Below, in pieces: positions 34,633 through 42,079 of a stretch of DNA of 64,000 bases. Within the stretch, counting starts at the first letter, position 1; the number at the start of each line of letters is the position of its first letter. The translations under genes and the position numbers were made by a program. A model generated the notes under the pieces. It saw nothing but the letters and a program-made list of their open reading frames with translations. It did not search any database and was not told the origin of the DNA. This DNA comes from Burkholderia vietnamiensis LMG 10929 (GTDB taxonomy: Bacteria; Pseudomonadota; Gammaproteobacteria; Burkholderiales; Burkholderiaceae), in the NCBI RefSeq assembly GCF_000959445.1, contig NZ_CP009630.1, forward strand, positions 806,001 through 870,000, in the 5' to 3' direction.

Positions 34633-35787
34633 ATGAAGAAGCACGTCATTCTCACCGCCGCGCTGGCCGCTTGTGCCGCGCCGGTCTTTGCGCAGAACAG
34701 TGTGACGCTGTATGGCCTGATCGACGAAGGCTTCAACTACACCAACAACGTGAACGTCAACGGGCTCGGCAAGACCAATTACCAGCTCGCGAGCGGCTAC
34801 GCGCAGGGCAGCCGCTGGGGCCTGAAGGGCAGCGAGGATCTCGGCGGCGGGCTGAAGGCGATCTTCACGCTGGAAAACGGCTTCGACGTGAACAACGGGC
34901 GGCTCGGCCAGGGCGGCCGCATGTTCGGCCGCCAGGCGTTCGTCGGGCTCAGCGAATCGCGCTTCGGTACGCTCAGCTTCGGCCGCCAGTACGACTCGGT
35001 CGTCGACTACCTCGCGCCGCTCACGGCCAACGGCAACTGGGGCGGCACGCTGTTCTCGCATCCGTTCGACAACGACAACACCGACAACTCGTTCCGCGTC
35101 AACAACACGGTCAAGTACGCGAGCGCCGACTGGAACGGCCTGACGTTCGGCGGCACCTACAGCTTCAGCAACAGCACCGGCTTCTCGAACAACCGCCAGT
35201 ACAGCCTCGGCGCGCAGTATTCGCTGGCCGGGCTGCAGGTCGCGGCCGCGTATCTGCAGGCGAACAACCCGGGCGCCGGTAACGCCGGCGCGATCGCCGC
35301 CGACGACGCGAACTTCGTCGCCGACCGCCTGCGCATCTTCGGCGGCGGCATCAACTACACGTTCGGCCCGGCGACGGTCGGCTTCGTCTATACGAAGACG
35401 GACGTGAAGAACCCGGTGTCGACGGTCTACCTGCCGGCATCGACGTTCTCGGGGCTCGGGCTGAGCGCGACCAAGTTCCAGAACTTCGAGGTCAACGGCA
35501 AGTACCAGCTCACGCCAGATTTCTATCTGGGCGCGCAGTACGTGTACACCGACGGCAAGTTCGACGCTGCGGCCGGTTCGTTCAAGCCGAAGTACCACAC
35601 CGTCGGGCTGATGGCCGACTACAGCCTGTCGAAGCGCACCGACGTCTATCTGCAGGGCGCCTGGCAGAAAGTGGCCGGCGACAAGACCGGCACCGCGGCG
35701 GACGGCGGCTATGTCGTCGGGACCGACGGGCCGTCGTCGTCGTCGAACCAGTTCGCGGTGCGCGCCGCGATTCGCCACAAGTTCTGA
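34633..35787 (+). CDS. Gram-negative porin (OmpC-like, Burkholderia type)
   Basis: This 384-residue outer-membrane porin has signal peptide MKKHVILTAALAACAAPVFA, then SVTLYGLIDEGFNYTNN, the family block GSRWGLKGSEDLGGGLKAIFTLENGF, the constriction-loop segment FDNDNTDNSFRVNNTVKY and a last strand ending in IRHKF. ATG 34633 has GGAG 7 nt upstream. It is closer to the classical 16-strand Burkholderia porin consensus than the copy at 4401-5588. It stands alone, divergent from opgC. Confidence 0.93.
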   Translation: MKKHVILTAALAACAAPVFAQNSVTLYGLIDEGFNYTNNVNVNGLGKTNYQLASGYAQGSRWGLKGSEDLGGGLKAIFTLENGFDVNNGRLGQGGRMFGRQAFVGLSESRFGTLSFGRQYDSVVDYLAPLTANGNWGGTLFSHPFDNDNTDNSFRVNNTVKYASADWNGLTFGGTYSFSNSTGFSNNRQYSLGAQYSLAGLQVAAAYLQANNPGAGNAGAIAADDANFVADRLRIFGGGINYTFGPATVGFVYTKTDVKNPVSTVYLPASTFSGLGLSATKFQNFEVNGKYQLTPDFYLGAQYVYTDGKFDAAAGSFKPKYHTVGLMADYSLSKRTDVYLQGAWQKVAGDKTGTAADGGYVVGTDGPSSSSNQFAVRAAIRHKF

Positions 35788-35842
35788 GCGGGCAGCGTAG
35801 TGCAGCGCCGGCCGCCGCCGCGCCCGCGGCCGCGCGCGACCA

Positions 35843-36229
35843 TCACAGCTGCGCTTCGATCGCGGCCTTGTCGATGACCGACCAGACCTGCCGGATCCTG
35901 CCGTCGTCGAACTCGTAGAAGACGTTTTCGGCGAAGGTCACGCGCCTGCCGTCGACGGCAAGCCCCATGAACGTGCCTCGCGGTGAACACGCGAAGCGCA
36001 GCCGCGCCGCGATGCGCGGCGGCTCGCACACGAGCAGCCGGATCTCGAAACGCAGGTCCGGGATGTCGCGGAAATCCTGCTCCAGCATCGCGCGGTAGCC
36101 GGCCAGGCCCAGCGGCCGATCGTTGTGGATCACGTTGTCGGCGACGTAGTCGCCCAGCGCCGCCCAATCCTGACGGTTCAGGCAGTCGATGTATGCGCGA
36201 TAGCGGATCGCGAGGTCGGATTCGGTCAT
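35843..36229 (-). CDS. SnoaL/NTF2-like protein
   Basis: This 128-residue single-domain protein has the NTF2-like fold: helix RYRAYIDCLNRQDWAALGDYVADNVIHNDRPLGLAGYRAMLEQDF, then the beta strands DLRFEIRLLVCEPPRIAARLRF and the final FYEFDDGRIRQVWSVIDKAAI. Proteins of this group are ester cyclases, dehydratases or isomerases of polyketide-type substrates, or small-molecule binders. The start is the ATG at 36229, with GGAGG about 10 nt upstream. The LysR gene 53 bp upstream on the same strand may regulate it. No specific reaction can be assigned. Confidence 0.8.
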   Translation of the reverse strand: MTESDLAIRYRAYIDCLNRQDWAALGDYVADNVIHNDRPLGLAGYRAMLEQDFRDIPDLRFEIRLLVCEPPRIAARLRFACSPRGTFMGLAVDGRRVTFAENVFYEFDDGRIRQVWSVIDKAAIEAQL

Positions 36230-36282
36230 GATGGCAATGCCTCCTCGTATGTCCTCCGGTTGCTTCGACGGCCGCGCGTCGC

Positions 36283-37179
36283 TCAGCGCGGCGGCGTGTC
36301 GTTCGACAGAAACGATACGAACGCCTGCGTGTATTTCGGCAACTGGTCGAACGAGCGCGCGCACAGCGTCAGCTTGCGATGGCTCCATGCGTCGGACAGC
36401 TCGACGAGCCGCACGTCCAGCGTCTGCGCCGCGCGCTCGGCCGCATGGCGCGACACGATGCCGATCCCGACGCCGCTTTCGATCACGCGGCAGATCGCGT
36501 CGAAGCTCTTCAACTGGACACGGTAGCGGATTCGCTTGCCGAGCGCACGCGCCTGCTCGGCGAGATGGACCTGCAGCGCGCTGCCGTCGGTGAGCCCGAT
36601 GAAGTCCGCATCGACGATTTCGTCGAACGCGACGTGCTCGCGTGCGGCGAGCGGATGCGCGGCCGGCACGACCGCGATCAGCCAGTCCTCGCGGAAGCGC
36701 CGCTGCTCGAGCCCGTCGAGGCCGACCGAATCGGCGACGATGCCGACCTCCGCGGTCTTGTTGCGAATCGCATGCACGATCTCCTGGCTCGAACGCTCCT
36801 CGACGCTGATCGACAGTTTCGGATGATGCGGCAGGTATGCGGCGAGCGCGTCGGGCAGGTATTCGCTCAGCGACGCCGTATTGCACAGCAGCCGGATGTG
36901 CCCGCGCAGCCCCTGGCCGTATTGCTGCAGCTCGCCGCGCATCTGATCGATCTGTTGCAGCACCGTGCGTGCGTGATGCTCGAGCGCATGGCCGGCATCG
37001 GTCGCCTGCACGCCCGACTTCGCCCGGTGCAGCAGCGGTACGCCCAGTTCGTCCTCCATGCCGCGGATGCGCTCGCTCGCGGCCTGCAACGTGATGTGGG
37101 TCCGCTCGGCGCCGCCCGTGATCGTGCCGGCCTCGCAGATGTTCAGAAAGAGCCGCAGGTCGGTCAGATCGAAGCGCAT
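36283..37179 (-). CDS. LysR-family transcriptional regulator
   Basis: This 298-residue regulator has an N-terminal winged helix-turn-helix (LRLFLNICEAGTITGGAERTHITLQAASERIRGMEDELGVPLLHR) and a periplasmic-binding-protein-like effector domain. The residues ITLQAASERI lie in the recognition helix. Its subgroup resembles LysR proteins annotated near small transporters and oxidoreductases. It lies 53 bp upstream of the SnoaL-like gene in the same direction, so the two may form an operon, although LysR genes are more often divergent from their targets. Confidence 0.88.
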   Translation of the reverse strand: MRFDLTDLRLFLNICEAGTITGGAERTHITLQAASERIRGMEDELGVPLLHRAKSGVQATDAGHALEHHARTVLQQIDQMRGELQQYGQGLRGHIRLLCNTASLSEYLPDALAAYLPHHPKLSISVEERSSQEIVHAIRNKTAEVGIVADSVGLDGLEQRRFREDWLIAVVPAAHPLAAREHVAFDEIVDADFIGLTDGSALQVHLAEQARALGKRIRYRVQLKSFDAICRVIESGVGIGIVSRHAAERAAQTLDVRLVELSDAWSHRKLTLCARSFDQLPKYTQAFVSFLSNDTPPR

Positions 37180-37272
37180 GGTCGGAGCGGGGCGTCAGGA
37201 CGGGAATGGCCGATAAGTTAGCAGGAACGGCCGCGCCGGTCTCGGGCCGGCCTCGGACCTCGGACCTCGTGC

Positions 37273-37289
37273 CTCAGGCTGAGCCTGAG
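37273..37289. repeat. 17-bp palindrome CTCAGGCTGAGCCTGAG
   Basis: Perfect inverted repeat with 8-bp arms and one central base, preceded by two copies of CCTCGGA (37252-37265). It lies between the divergent LysR gene (start 37179) and the small membrane peptide gene (37370). It could be an operator or a transcript hairpin; there is no T-tract. Confidence 0.4.
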
Positions 37290-37369
37290 ACACGGTTCGC
37301 CGCTTCCGCATTTTCGGGGCGCGATCGGTCACCGATCATCGCCGCATATCGATCCAGGAGGAGACCGGG

Positions 37370-37480
37370 ATGCGCGACGAGCCGTCGTGGGGTGTGTCGT
37401 TCAAGATCGCGTTGCACCTGTTGTTCTTGTGCATCGGCGTCGCATGGGCCTGCGCCGAGCTGGTCGACTGGCTGCGATGA
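37370..37480 (+). CDS. Small single-pass membrane protein (36 residues)
   Basis: A 36-codon open frame from ATG 37370 to TGA 37478-37480. An exact AGGAGG ribosome-binding site sits about 7 nt upstream (CCAGGAGGAGACCGGG before the ATG), the strongest in this region. The peptide has a charged start (MRDEPSWG), a hydrophobic helix (ALHLLFLCIGVAWACAELV) and ends DWLR. This is the pattern of small regulatory membrane peptides. No family is recognised and function is unknown. Confidence 0.55.
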   Translation: MRDEPSWGVSFKIALHLLFLCIGVAWACAELVDWLR

Positions 37481-37710
37481 AGGCCGCGCCGGCCGTCCGA
37501 ATGCCGTTCCGGCGGTCCTCGGGCGAGAAAATTGCCGCCTGGCGTGCAGGAAACCGTCAAGTTTTTCCGATTCCGACCGTATTACCGAGAACGAAGGTCC
37601 CGCCGACGCGCGCCTCGTGATCGTTTGTCATCATTGTTTGCATCCGGTTACACGTCGGCCGTTCCGTTTTTGAGATGCTTGAAAGATTGTCAAACGGGAG
37701 TCGATCGTCC

Positions 37711-38571
37711 ATGAAACTGTGCGAGATGTACCGCAACGCGGCCTGGCTGCCCGGCCTGGCCGCCGTGCTCGTCATGGCCGGTTGTGCAAGTACGGAACCC
37801 GTTCCGCCGAGCGATACGCTCGCGGGACCGTCGTCGGAGCAGCCCGCCGCTGCACTGCCGGCTACACCGGTGCCGCCGGCTGCCCCGATCCTCGTCGTAC
37901 GGAAGTACGTGGTGAAGCGCGGCGACACGCTGAGCGCCATCGCGGCCGCGCACGCTTGCAGCGTGGCCGAGCTGCGTACCTGGAACAAGCTCGATGCGCA
38001 CGCCAGGTTGCGGCGCGGACAGGTGCTGCGCATCGTCCGGCAGCAGCAGCCGGCACCGGCGCAGCGCGCGAGCGACGCGACGGCTGGTGCCGTTCCGGCC
38101 GCTCCCGCCGCGCAGACCAATCCCGCGGCTGCCGCGCAGCCGAACGTGTCGCCGGCGAACGAGCGCCGGGTCGTCAACGAAACCAGGCGGCACGCGAGCG
38201 CGGTGTCGCTGACGTGGCCGGCCCGCGGCAAGATCGTCGATGCGTTCCGTCCCGGCCAGAACCGCGGCATTCAGATCGCCGGCCGGCCGGGCGACCCGGT
38301 GCGCGCGGCCGCCGACGGCCGCGTGATGTATGCGGGCACGGGCCTGAACGATTACGGCAGCCTGATCATCGTCCAGCACAATGCGGATTTTCTGACCGCG
38401 TACGCGCATAGCCGCCGGGTGCTCGTGAAGACGGGCGACATCGTGCGCCAGGGCGATGCGATCGCCGAAATGGGCGACGTCGACAACGCGCATGTCGCGC
38501 TGCTGTTCGAGGTGAGGCGCGACGGCAAGCCGGTCAATCCGATGCCTTATCTGCCTTCTTCGCAAGGCTGA
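37711..38571 (+). CDS. LysM-M23 lipoprotein (NlpD-like) with degenerate peptidase site
   Basis: This 286-residue envelope lipoprotein has a signal peptide ending in the lipobox VMAGC, a Pro/Ala-rich spacer, a LysM peptidoglycan-binding domain (YVVKRGDTLSAIAAAHACSVAELRTWNKL), another spacer, and a C-terminal M23-type domain from about residue 170. In the M23 domain the usual HxxxD of the metal site reads NRGIQIAG and the final HFE reads LFEVR; only the YAH histidine remains. This is as in EnvC/NlpD-type amidase activators, which bind but do not cut peptidoglycan. ATG 37711 is preferred because it begins the signal peptide; ATG 37675 is in frame. Confidence 0.85.
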   Translation: MKLCEMYRNAAWLPGLAAVLVMAGCASTEPVPPSDTLAGPSSEQPAAALPATPVPPAAPILVVRKYVVKRGDTLSAIAAAHACSVAELRTWNKLDAHARLRRGQVLRIVRQQQPAPAQRASDATAGAVPAAPAAQTNPAAAAQPNVSPANERRVVNETRRHASAVSLTWPARGKIVDAFRPGQNRGIQIAGRPGDPVRAAADGRVMYAGTGLNDYGSLIIVQHNADFLTAYAHSRRVLVKTGDIVRQGDAIAEMGDVDNAHVALLFEVRRDGKPVNPMPYLPSSQG

Positions 38572-38787
38572 AGCGGCGCGCCGCTGGAACGCGGCGGCGC
38601 TCGCTGCTACGCTAGGGCCTGTTCACGCGAGGGCCGCCGTTCGCGGCGGCGACGAACGTGTCGCGCGAGGTGCGGCCACATCGTCGCGAGCCGGCCGCCG
38701 CCATGAACGCGCGCGTGCCTCGCCAATGCCCGCGCGTATTGCGCCATGCACCGCTTCGCCACCGTTTCCGACTGAACGCCTTCATTC

Positions 38788-39687
38788 ATGGACCATTCTC
38801 CGACTCGTCGTTCGCTGTTGCTCGCCGCCGTGTCCGCGCCGTTCGTCGCCGCGTGCACGTCGGCTCCCATTGCCGATCAGGGGCGCGCGCATGTTGCCCG
38901 CAGCGAGCTCGCCGCACTCGATAAGGCGTCGAACGGCCGGCTCGGCGTCGCCGCGCTCGACACGTCGAACGGCACGCGCATCGCGCATCATGCGCGCGAG
39001 CGCTTCCCACTGTGCGGCACCTATGCGGTCGTCGCGGCCGCCGCGATCCTCGCGCGTGCGTCGCTCGATGCATCGCTGCTGCCGCGTCGCATCCTGTATC
39101 GCCGTTACGAAGTCGTGGCCGGCTCGCCGGTGACGGAGAGCCACGTCGACACGGGCATGACGATCGCGCAACTCTGCGCCGCAATGCTGCAGTCGGGTGA
39201 CAAGGGCGCGGGGAACCTGCTGATGAACGTGCTCGGCGGCCCGCAGGCCGTCACGGCGTTCGCGCACGAAAGCGGCGACACCGTGTTCCGGCTCGATCGC
39301 TGGGAGCCCGAGCTGAACCGTGCCGCGCCCGGCGACGAGCGTGACACGTCGACGCCGGTTGCGATGGTCGATACGCTGCAGCGGCTGCTGCTCGGCGACA
39401 CGCTGCAGCAAGCGCAGCGCGCGCAGCTCACCGACTGGATGACGGCCGGCGCGCCCGACGCGACCGGCATCGCGGCCGGCGTGCCGCCGGGCTCGCGCGT
39501 GGCGGCCAAGCGCGGCACCGGCGGTTACGGCACGACGACCGAGGTCGCGGTGGTGTGGCCGCCGTCGCGCGCGCCGATCGTGCTCGCGGTGTCGTTCACG
39601 CAAGCGCAGGCCGACGCCGCTGCGCGCGCGGACGTCGTCGCGTCGGCGGCGCGCATCGCGACCGGAGCGCTCACCGCCACGGCCTGA
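38788..39687 (+). CDS. PenA-family class A beta-lactamase homologue lacking catalytic residues
   Basis: This 299-residue protein aligns along its length with Burkholderia PenA-type class A beta-lactamases, including a Tat-type lipoprotein signal (SPTRRSLLLAAVSAPFVAAC), the RWEPELN omega loop and GYGTT. The active site is altered. The CSTFK motif reads CGTYA, so the nucleophile Ser70 is Gly (residue 77, codon at 39016) and Lys73 is Ala. YSDN reads SGDK (Ser130 to Gly, Asn132 to Lys), and KTG reads KRG. Glu166, Asn170 and Lys234 equivalents remain. The frame is intact, so it is not an ordinary decayed pseudogene; a non-hydrolytic role such as binding or sensing is possible. It is followed 153 bp later by a LysR-family gene. 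Confidence 0.88.
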   Translation: MDHSPTRRSLLLAAVSAPFVAACTSAPIADQGRAHVARSELAALDKASNGRLGVAALDTSNGTRIAHHARERFPLCGTYAVVAAAAILARASLDASLLPRRILYRRYEVVAGSPVTESHVDTGMTIAQLCAAMLQSGDKGAGNLLMNVLGGPQAVTAFAHESGDTVFRLDRWEPELNRAAPGDERDTSTPVAMVDTLQRLLLGDTLQQAQRAQLTDWMTAGAPDATGIAAGVPPGSRVAAKRGTGGYGTTTEVAVVWPPSRAPIVLAVSFTQAQADAAARADVVASAARIATGALTATA

Positions 39688-39840
39688 GCGCGCTGCGCGA
39701 GCGACGCGGCTCGCGCAACGCCGCCATTTCGCTTATCGTGTCGGTCAGCCCGCGCCCGTCCCGGCGCGCGGTGTGCCTGCGCGATGCGCGCTTCATGCGC
39801 GCCGTTGGTTCGCGCAGTTCGTCTGCTTACCTGCCTCGCC

Positions 39841-40713
39841 ATGCGCCGACTTCCGCCTCTGCACGCGCTGCAGATCTTCTCCACGGTGGCCCGCCACCGC
39901 AGCTTCACGCGTGCGGCCGAGCAGCTGTGCGTCACGCAGGGGGCGGTGAGCCGCCAGATCCAGGCGCTCGAGGCGCACTACGGTTTTCCGCTGTTCAAGC
40001 GGCACGCGAAGGGCCTTCTGCTGACGCCGGAGGGCGAGCAGTTGCTGCCGGTCGTCAACGAGAGCTTCGCGCGCATCGAGGACATCTCGATGAAGCTCAC
40101 GCGGCAGCGCACCGATCTCGCGCTGAAGGTGCCGACCTGCGTGATCCGCTGGATGCTGCCGCGCATCATGCGGTTCCAGGGCGAGCATCCGGATCTGCAC
40201 GTGCAGATCACGACCGCGTGGCAGCACGTCGTCGATTTCTCGACCGAGCCGTTCGATGCGGCGATCGTCTACGGCACGTCGCCGGGCGCGGGCGTCGTCG
40301 CGCTGCCGTTGTTCGACGAGCGGCTGACGCCGGTGTGCGCACCGGAGCTGCGGCACGCCGCGCCGCTCGACGCGGCCGGCGATCTCGTGCGCCATACGCT
40401 GCTGCATCCGACGCGCGATCATCGCGACTGGCGCGCGTGGCTCGAGCATGCGGGCGAGCGCGGCGTCGACGCGCAGCGCGGCCCGACCTTCGACACGCTC
40501 GACCTCGCGACGAATGCGGCGATGCAGGGCTTCGGCGTCGCGATCGGCGACGTGACGCTCGTCGACGACGACGTCAGCGCACACCGGCTCGAGCGGCCGT
40601 TCGACATCGTGCTCGAGACCGGCGCGCGCTACTACTTCGTCTATCCGGAGAGCATCGGCAGTCAGCAGAAGATCCGCGCGTTCAGCGACTGGATCGCCTG
40701 CCATCGCGACTGA
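39841..40713 (+). CDS. LysR-family regulator, GcvA/AmpR-like
   Basis: This 290-residue regulator begins MRRLPPLHALQIFSTVARHRSFTRAAEQLCVTQGAVSRQIQALE, typical of the GcvA/AmpR branch of LysR proteins, several of which control beta-lactamase genes. ATG 39841 is used; the open frame extends upstream but without homology. It lies downstream of the beta-lactamase-like gene in the same orientation, not divergent as in classical ampR-ampC or penR-penA pairs. The effector domain shows LALKVPTCVIRWMLPRIMRFQGEHPDLHVQI and looks complete. Confidence 0.87.
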   Translation: MRRLPPLHALQIFSTVARHRSFTRAAEQLCVTQGAVSRQIQALEAHYGFPLFKRHAKGLLLTPEGEQLLPVVNESFARIEDISMKLTRQRTDLALKVPTCVIRWMLPRIMRFQGEHPDLHVQITTAWQHVVDFSTEPFDAAIVYGTSPGAGVVALPLFDERLTPVCAPELRHAAPLDAAGDLVRHTLLHPTRDHRDWRAWLEHAGERGVDAQRGPTFDTLDLATNAAMQGFGVAIGDVTLVDDDVSAHRLERPFDIVLETGARYYFVYPESIGSQQKIRAFSDWIACHRD

Positions 40714-40738
40714 CGCGCGCAGTATCGGGCGACGCTTC

Positions 40739-41074
40739 CTACTGGTAGGTGACGACGGCGATCAGCGGCGCATGGGCGGTGCCGGCGCGCTCGGGGACGA
40801 CGATCGTGCGCGAACCCTGGGAGAACGACGTGGTGGCGACCGTGCGCAGCGTGGCCGCGTCGACGAACGCGACTTGGCCGGTGGCCGGGCGCGGGCAATC
40901 GGGACGCATGCGCGCATGCTGCGCATCGGCGCTGTCGACCGTGAACGAGCAGGGCGGCTCGACGATCATGCCGGTGAAGCGAACTATGCCGGACGCGCCG
41001 GCCGCGAAGGAAGACGATGAAACCAGAAGCGCGGCAGCGAGGGCGAACGAGGCGGTAGCACGGCGATGCTTCAT
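40739..41074 (-). CDS. Small exported fimbrial-subunit-like protein
   Basis: This 111-residue protein has a signal peptide (ASFALAAALLVSSSSFAAGA) followed by GIVRFTGMIVEPPCSF, the N-terminal strand pattern of type 1 fimbrial subunits. A second cysteine in MRPDCPRP could pair with the first, and the end (LIAVVTYQ) has the final beta-zipper strand with penultimate tyrosine seen in pilins. No chaperone or usher gene is adjacent, so it is an orphan. Its stop faces that of the LysR gene. Confidence 0.7.
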   Translation of the reverse strand: MKHRRATASFALAAALLVSSSSFAAGASGIVRFTGMIVEPPCSFTVDSADAQHARMRPDCPRPATGQVAFVDAATLRTVATTSFSQGSRTIVVPERAGTAHAPLIAVVTYQ

Positions 41075-41433
41075 GACAGGCTCCAGAGTGGAAGCGCGTC
41101 GCAGCGAGGCCGCTCGAATGGCAGGCCGTCAACGCTGCGGTGCTGTATGCGTAAACGGCAAGTTCATCGAACCTCTTGAGTGAGAACGGGGAGACGACGG
41201 CACGCAAGGGACGTCGGGTTCCGGTGATCAATCTATCTCGAACTTGTACTACTGCAACTCGGGGTAGTACGGATGGCGCATGCAGCGCTGTGGAAGGAAC
41301 GGCGGTTTGCCGGCCAATCGTTGGGGAGTCAACCAACGGCGATCGTGTGAATCGCAGTACCAACAATGGGTTCGTCGTGGTCGCCGTTGGTCAATTGCGC
41401 AGGTGGGCACTCGCGTGCCGACGTCGTGCACGC
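41075..41433. other. Intergenic region, no supported gene
   Basis: About 360 bp upstream of the fimbrial-like gene and downstream of the small membrane protein gene. Several short frames cross it on both strands, but none has a recognisable domain or strong ribosome-binding site. The promoter of the fimbrial-like gene should lie at its left end. Confidence 0.4.
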
Positions 41434-41742
41434 TCAAAACAAGCCTTCGCGGCGTACACGGCCGAAGTGAACCGATGAGAAGACACCTATGACCAGCACG
41501 CCGGCGAGCATCGCCGCGCTATCTACGTTCACCCCGGGCGGGAACGGATGATGGAGCAGCAGCGCCAAGCCGATCAGTGCGTTCAGAAAGCCCCAAAGGA
41601 CATTGACGAGCGGCGACGATGGCCCCTTTCCGTGCGGCTTCGAAAACGGAGACGGAAAAACTTCGCCGCGCAGACCGGCAGTCAGGTGCGGCATCGCGTT
41701 GCACAAGAAGGCACCTGCAAAGAAGGCTGAAACGAAGCTCAT
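41434..41742 (-). CDS. Small membrane protein of unknown function
   Basis: This 102-residue protein begins MSFVSAFFAGAFLCNAMPHL and has three hydrophobic segments, the others being VNVLWGFLNALIGLALLLH and AAMLAGVLVIGVFSSVHFG. It ends with a basic tail. ATG 41742 is chosen for the AGGA site 7 nt upstream; the frame is open further upstream without protein-like sequence. The NAMPH and TAGLRGE segments look conserved-protein-like, but I do not recognise a named family. Confidence 0.7.
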   Translation of the reverse strand: MSFVSAFFAGAFLCNAMPHLTAGLRGEVFPSPFSKPHGKGPSSPLVNVLWGFLNALIGLALLLHHPFPPGVNVDSAAMLAGVLVIGVFSSVHFGRVRREGLF

Positions 41743-42078
41743 GACTCGTCCTTTCGAAGGGAGTGAAACGCATGAATGGATAGGGACGCGCGGAATCGCC
41801 GAGTCGGCAGCCGAAAGGATTGGCAGCAGCCCGAGTCGCGACGTCGTGAGGCTCGAACTGTCTCGATCGACATCTGCGAGGAAGGCTCTCGCGGTCCAGG
41901 CGGGCAAGCCCGCTGGAGCGCGACAGATTCGGTTCGCCGGAATCGATGAACCACGACCGGTGCAAGAAAACTGGCCGACCGCCAACGTCAGGTCAGAGGC
42001 GGCACCTTCCAGCGCAAGGCGGTGCTCCCGAGCGCGGCCGTGCGAAAAGCATAGATCACGACAGTCTAACTTGCAAGT
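41743..42078. other. Intergenic region with operator-like palindrome at its right end
   Basis: About 335 bp between the small membrane protein gene and the NmrA-like gene, both leftward. No protein-like frame was found. The only structure seen is the AACTTGCAAGTT palindrome listed separately. It may have held a regulator gene that is now lost, since such palindromes usually sit between a regulator and its target. Confidence 0.4.
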
Positions 42079-42079
42079 T
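42068..42079. promoter_or_regulatory. 12-bp palindrome AACTTGCAAGTT, operator candidate
   Basis: Perfect palindrome centred at 42073/42074, ending on the stop codon of the NmrA-like reductase gene. ACTTGCAAGT-type palindromes are plausible sites for small winged-helix repressors such as the HxlR group, which often accompany NmrA-like reductases. No such regulator gene is present, and the site is over 300 bp upstream of the next leftward gene, so it may be a relic. Confidence 0.3.

Noticed and set aside
37273..37289. Intrinsic terminator at the CTCAGGCTGAGCCTGAG palindrome
   Set aside because: The two arms are separated by a single base, too short for an RNA loop without opening the stem, and no T-tract follows; more likely an operator, if functional.
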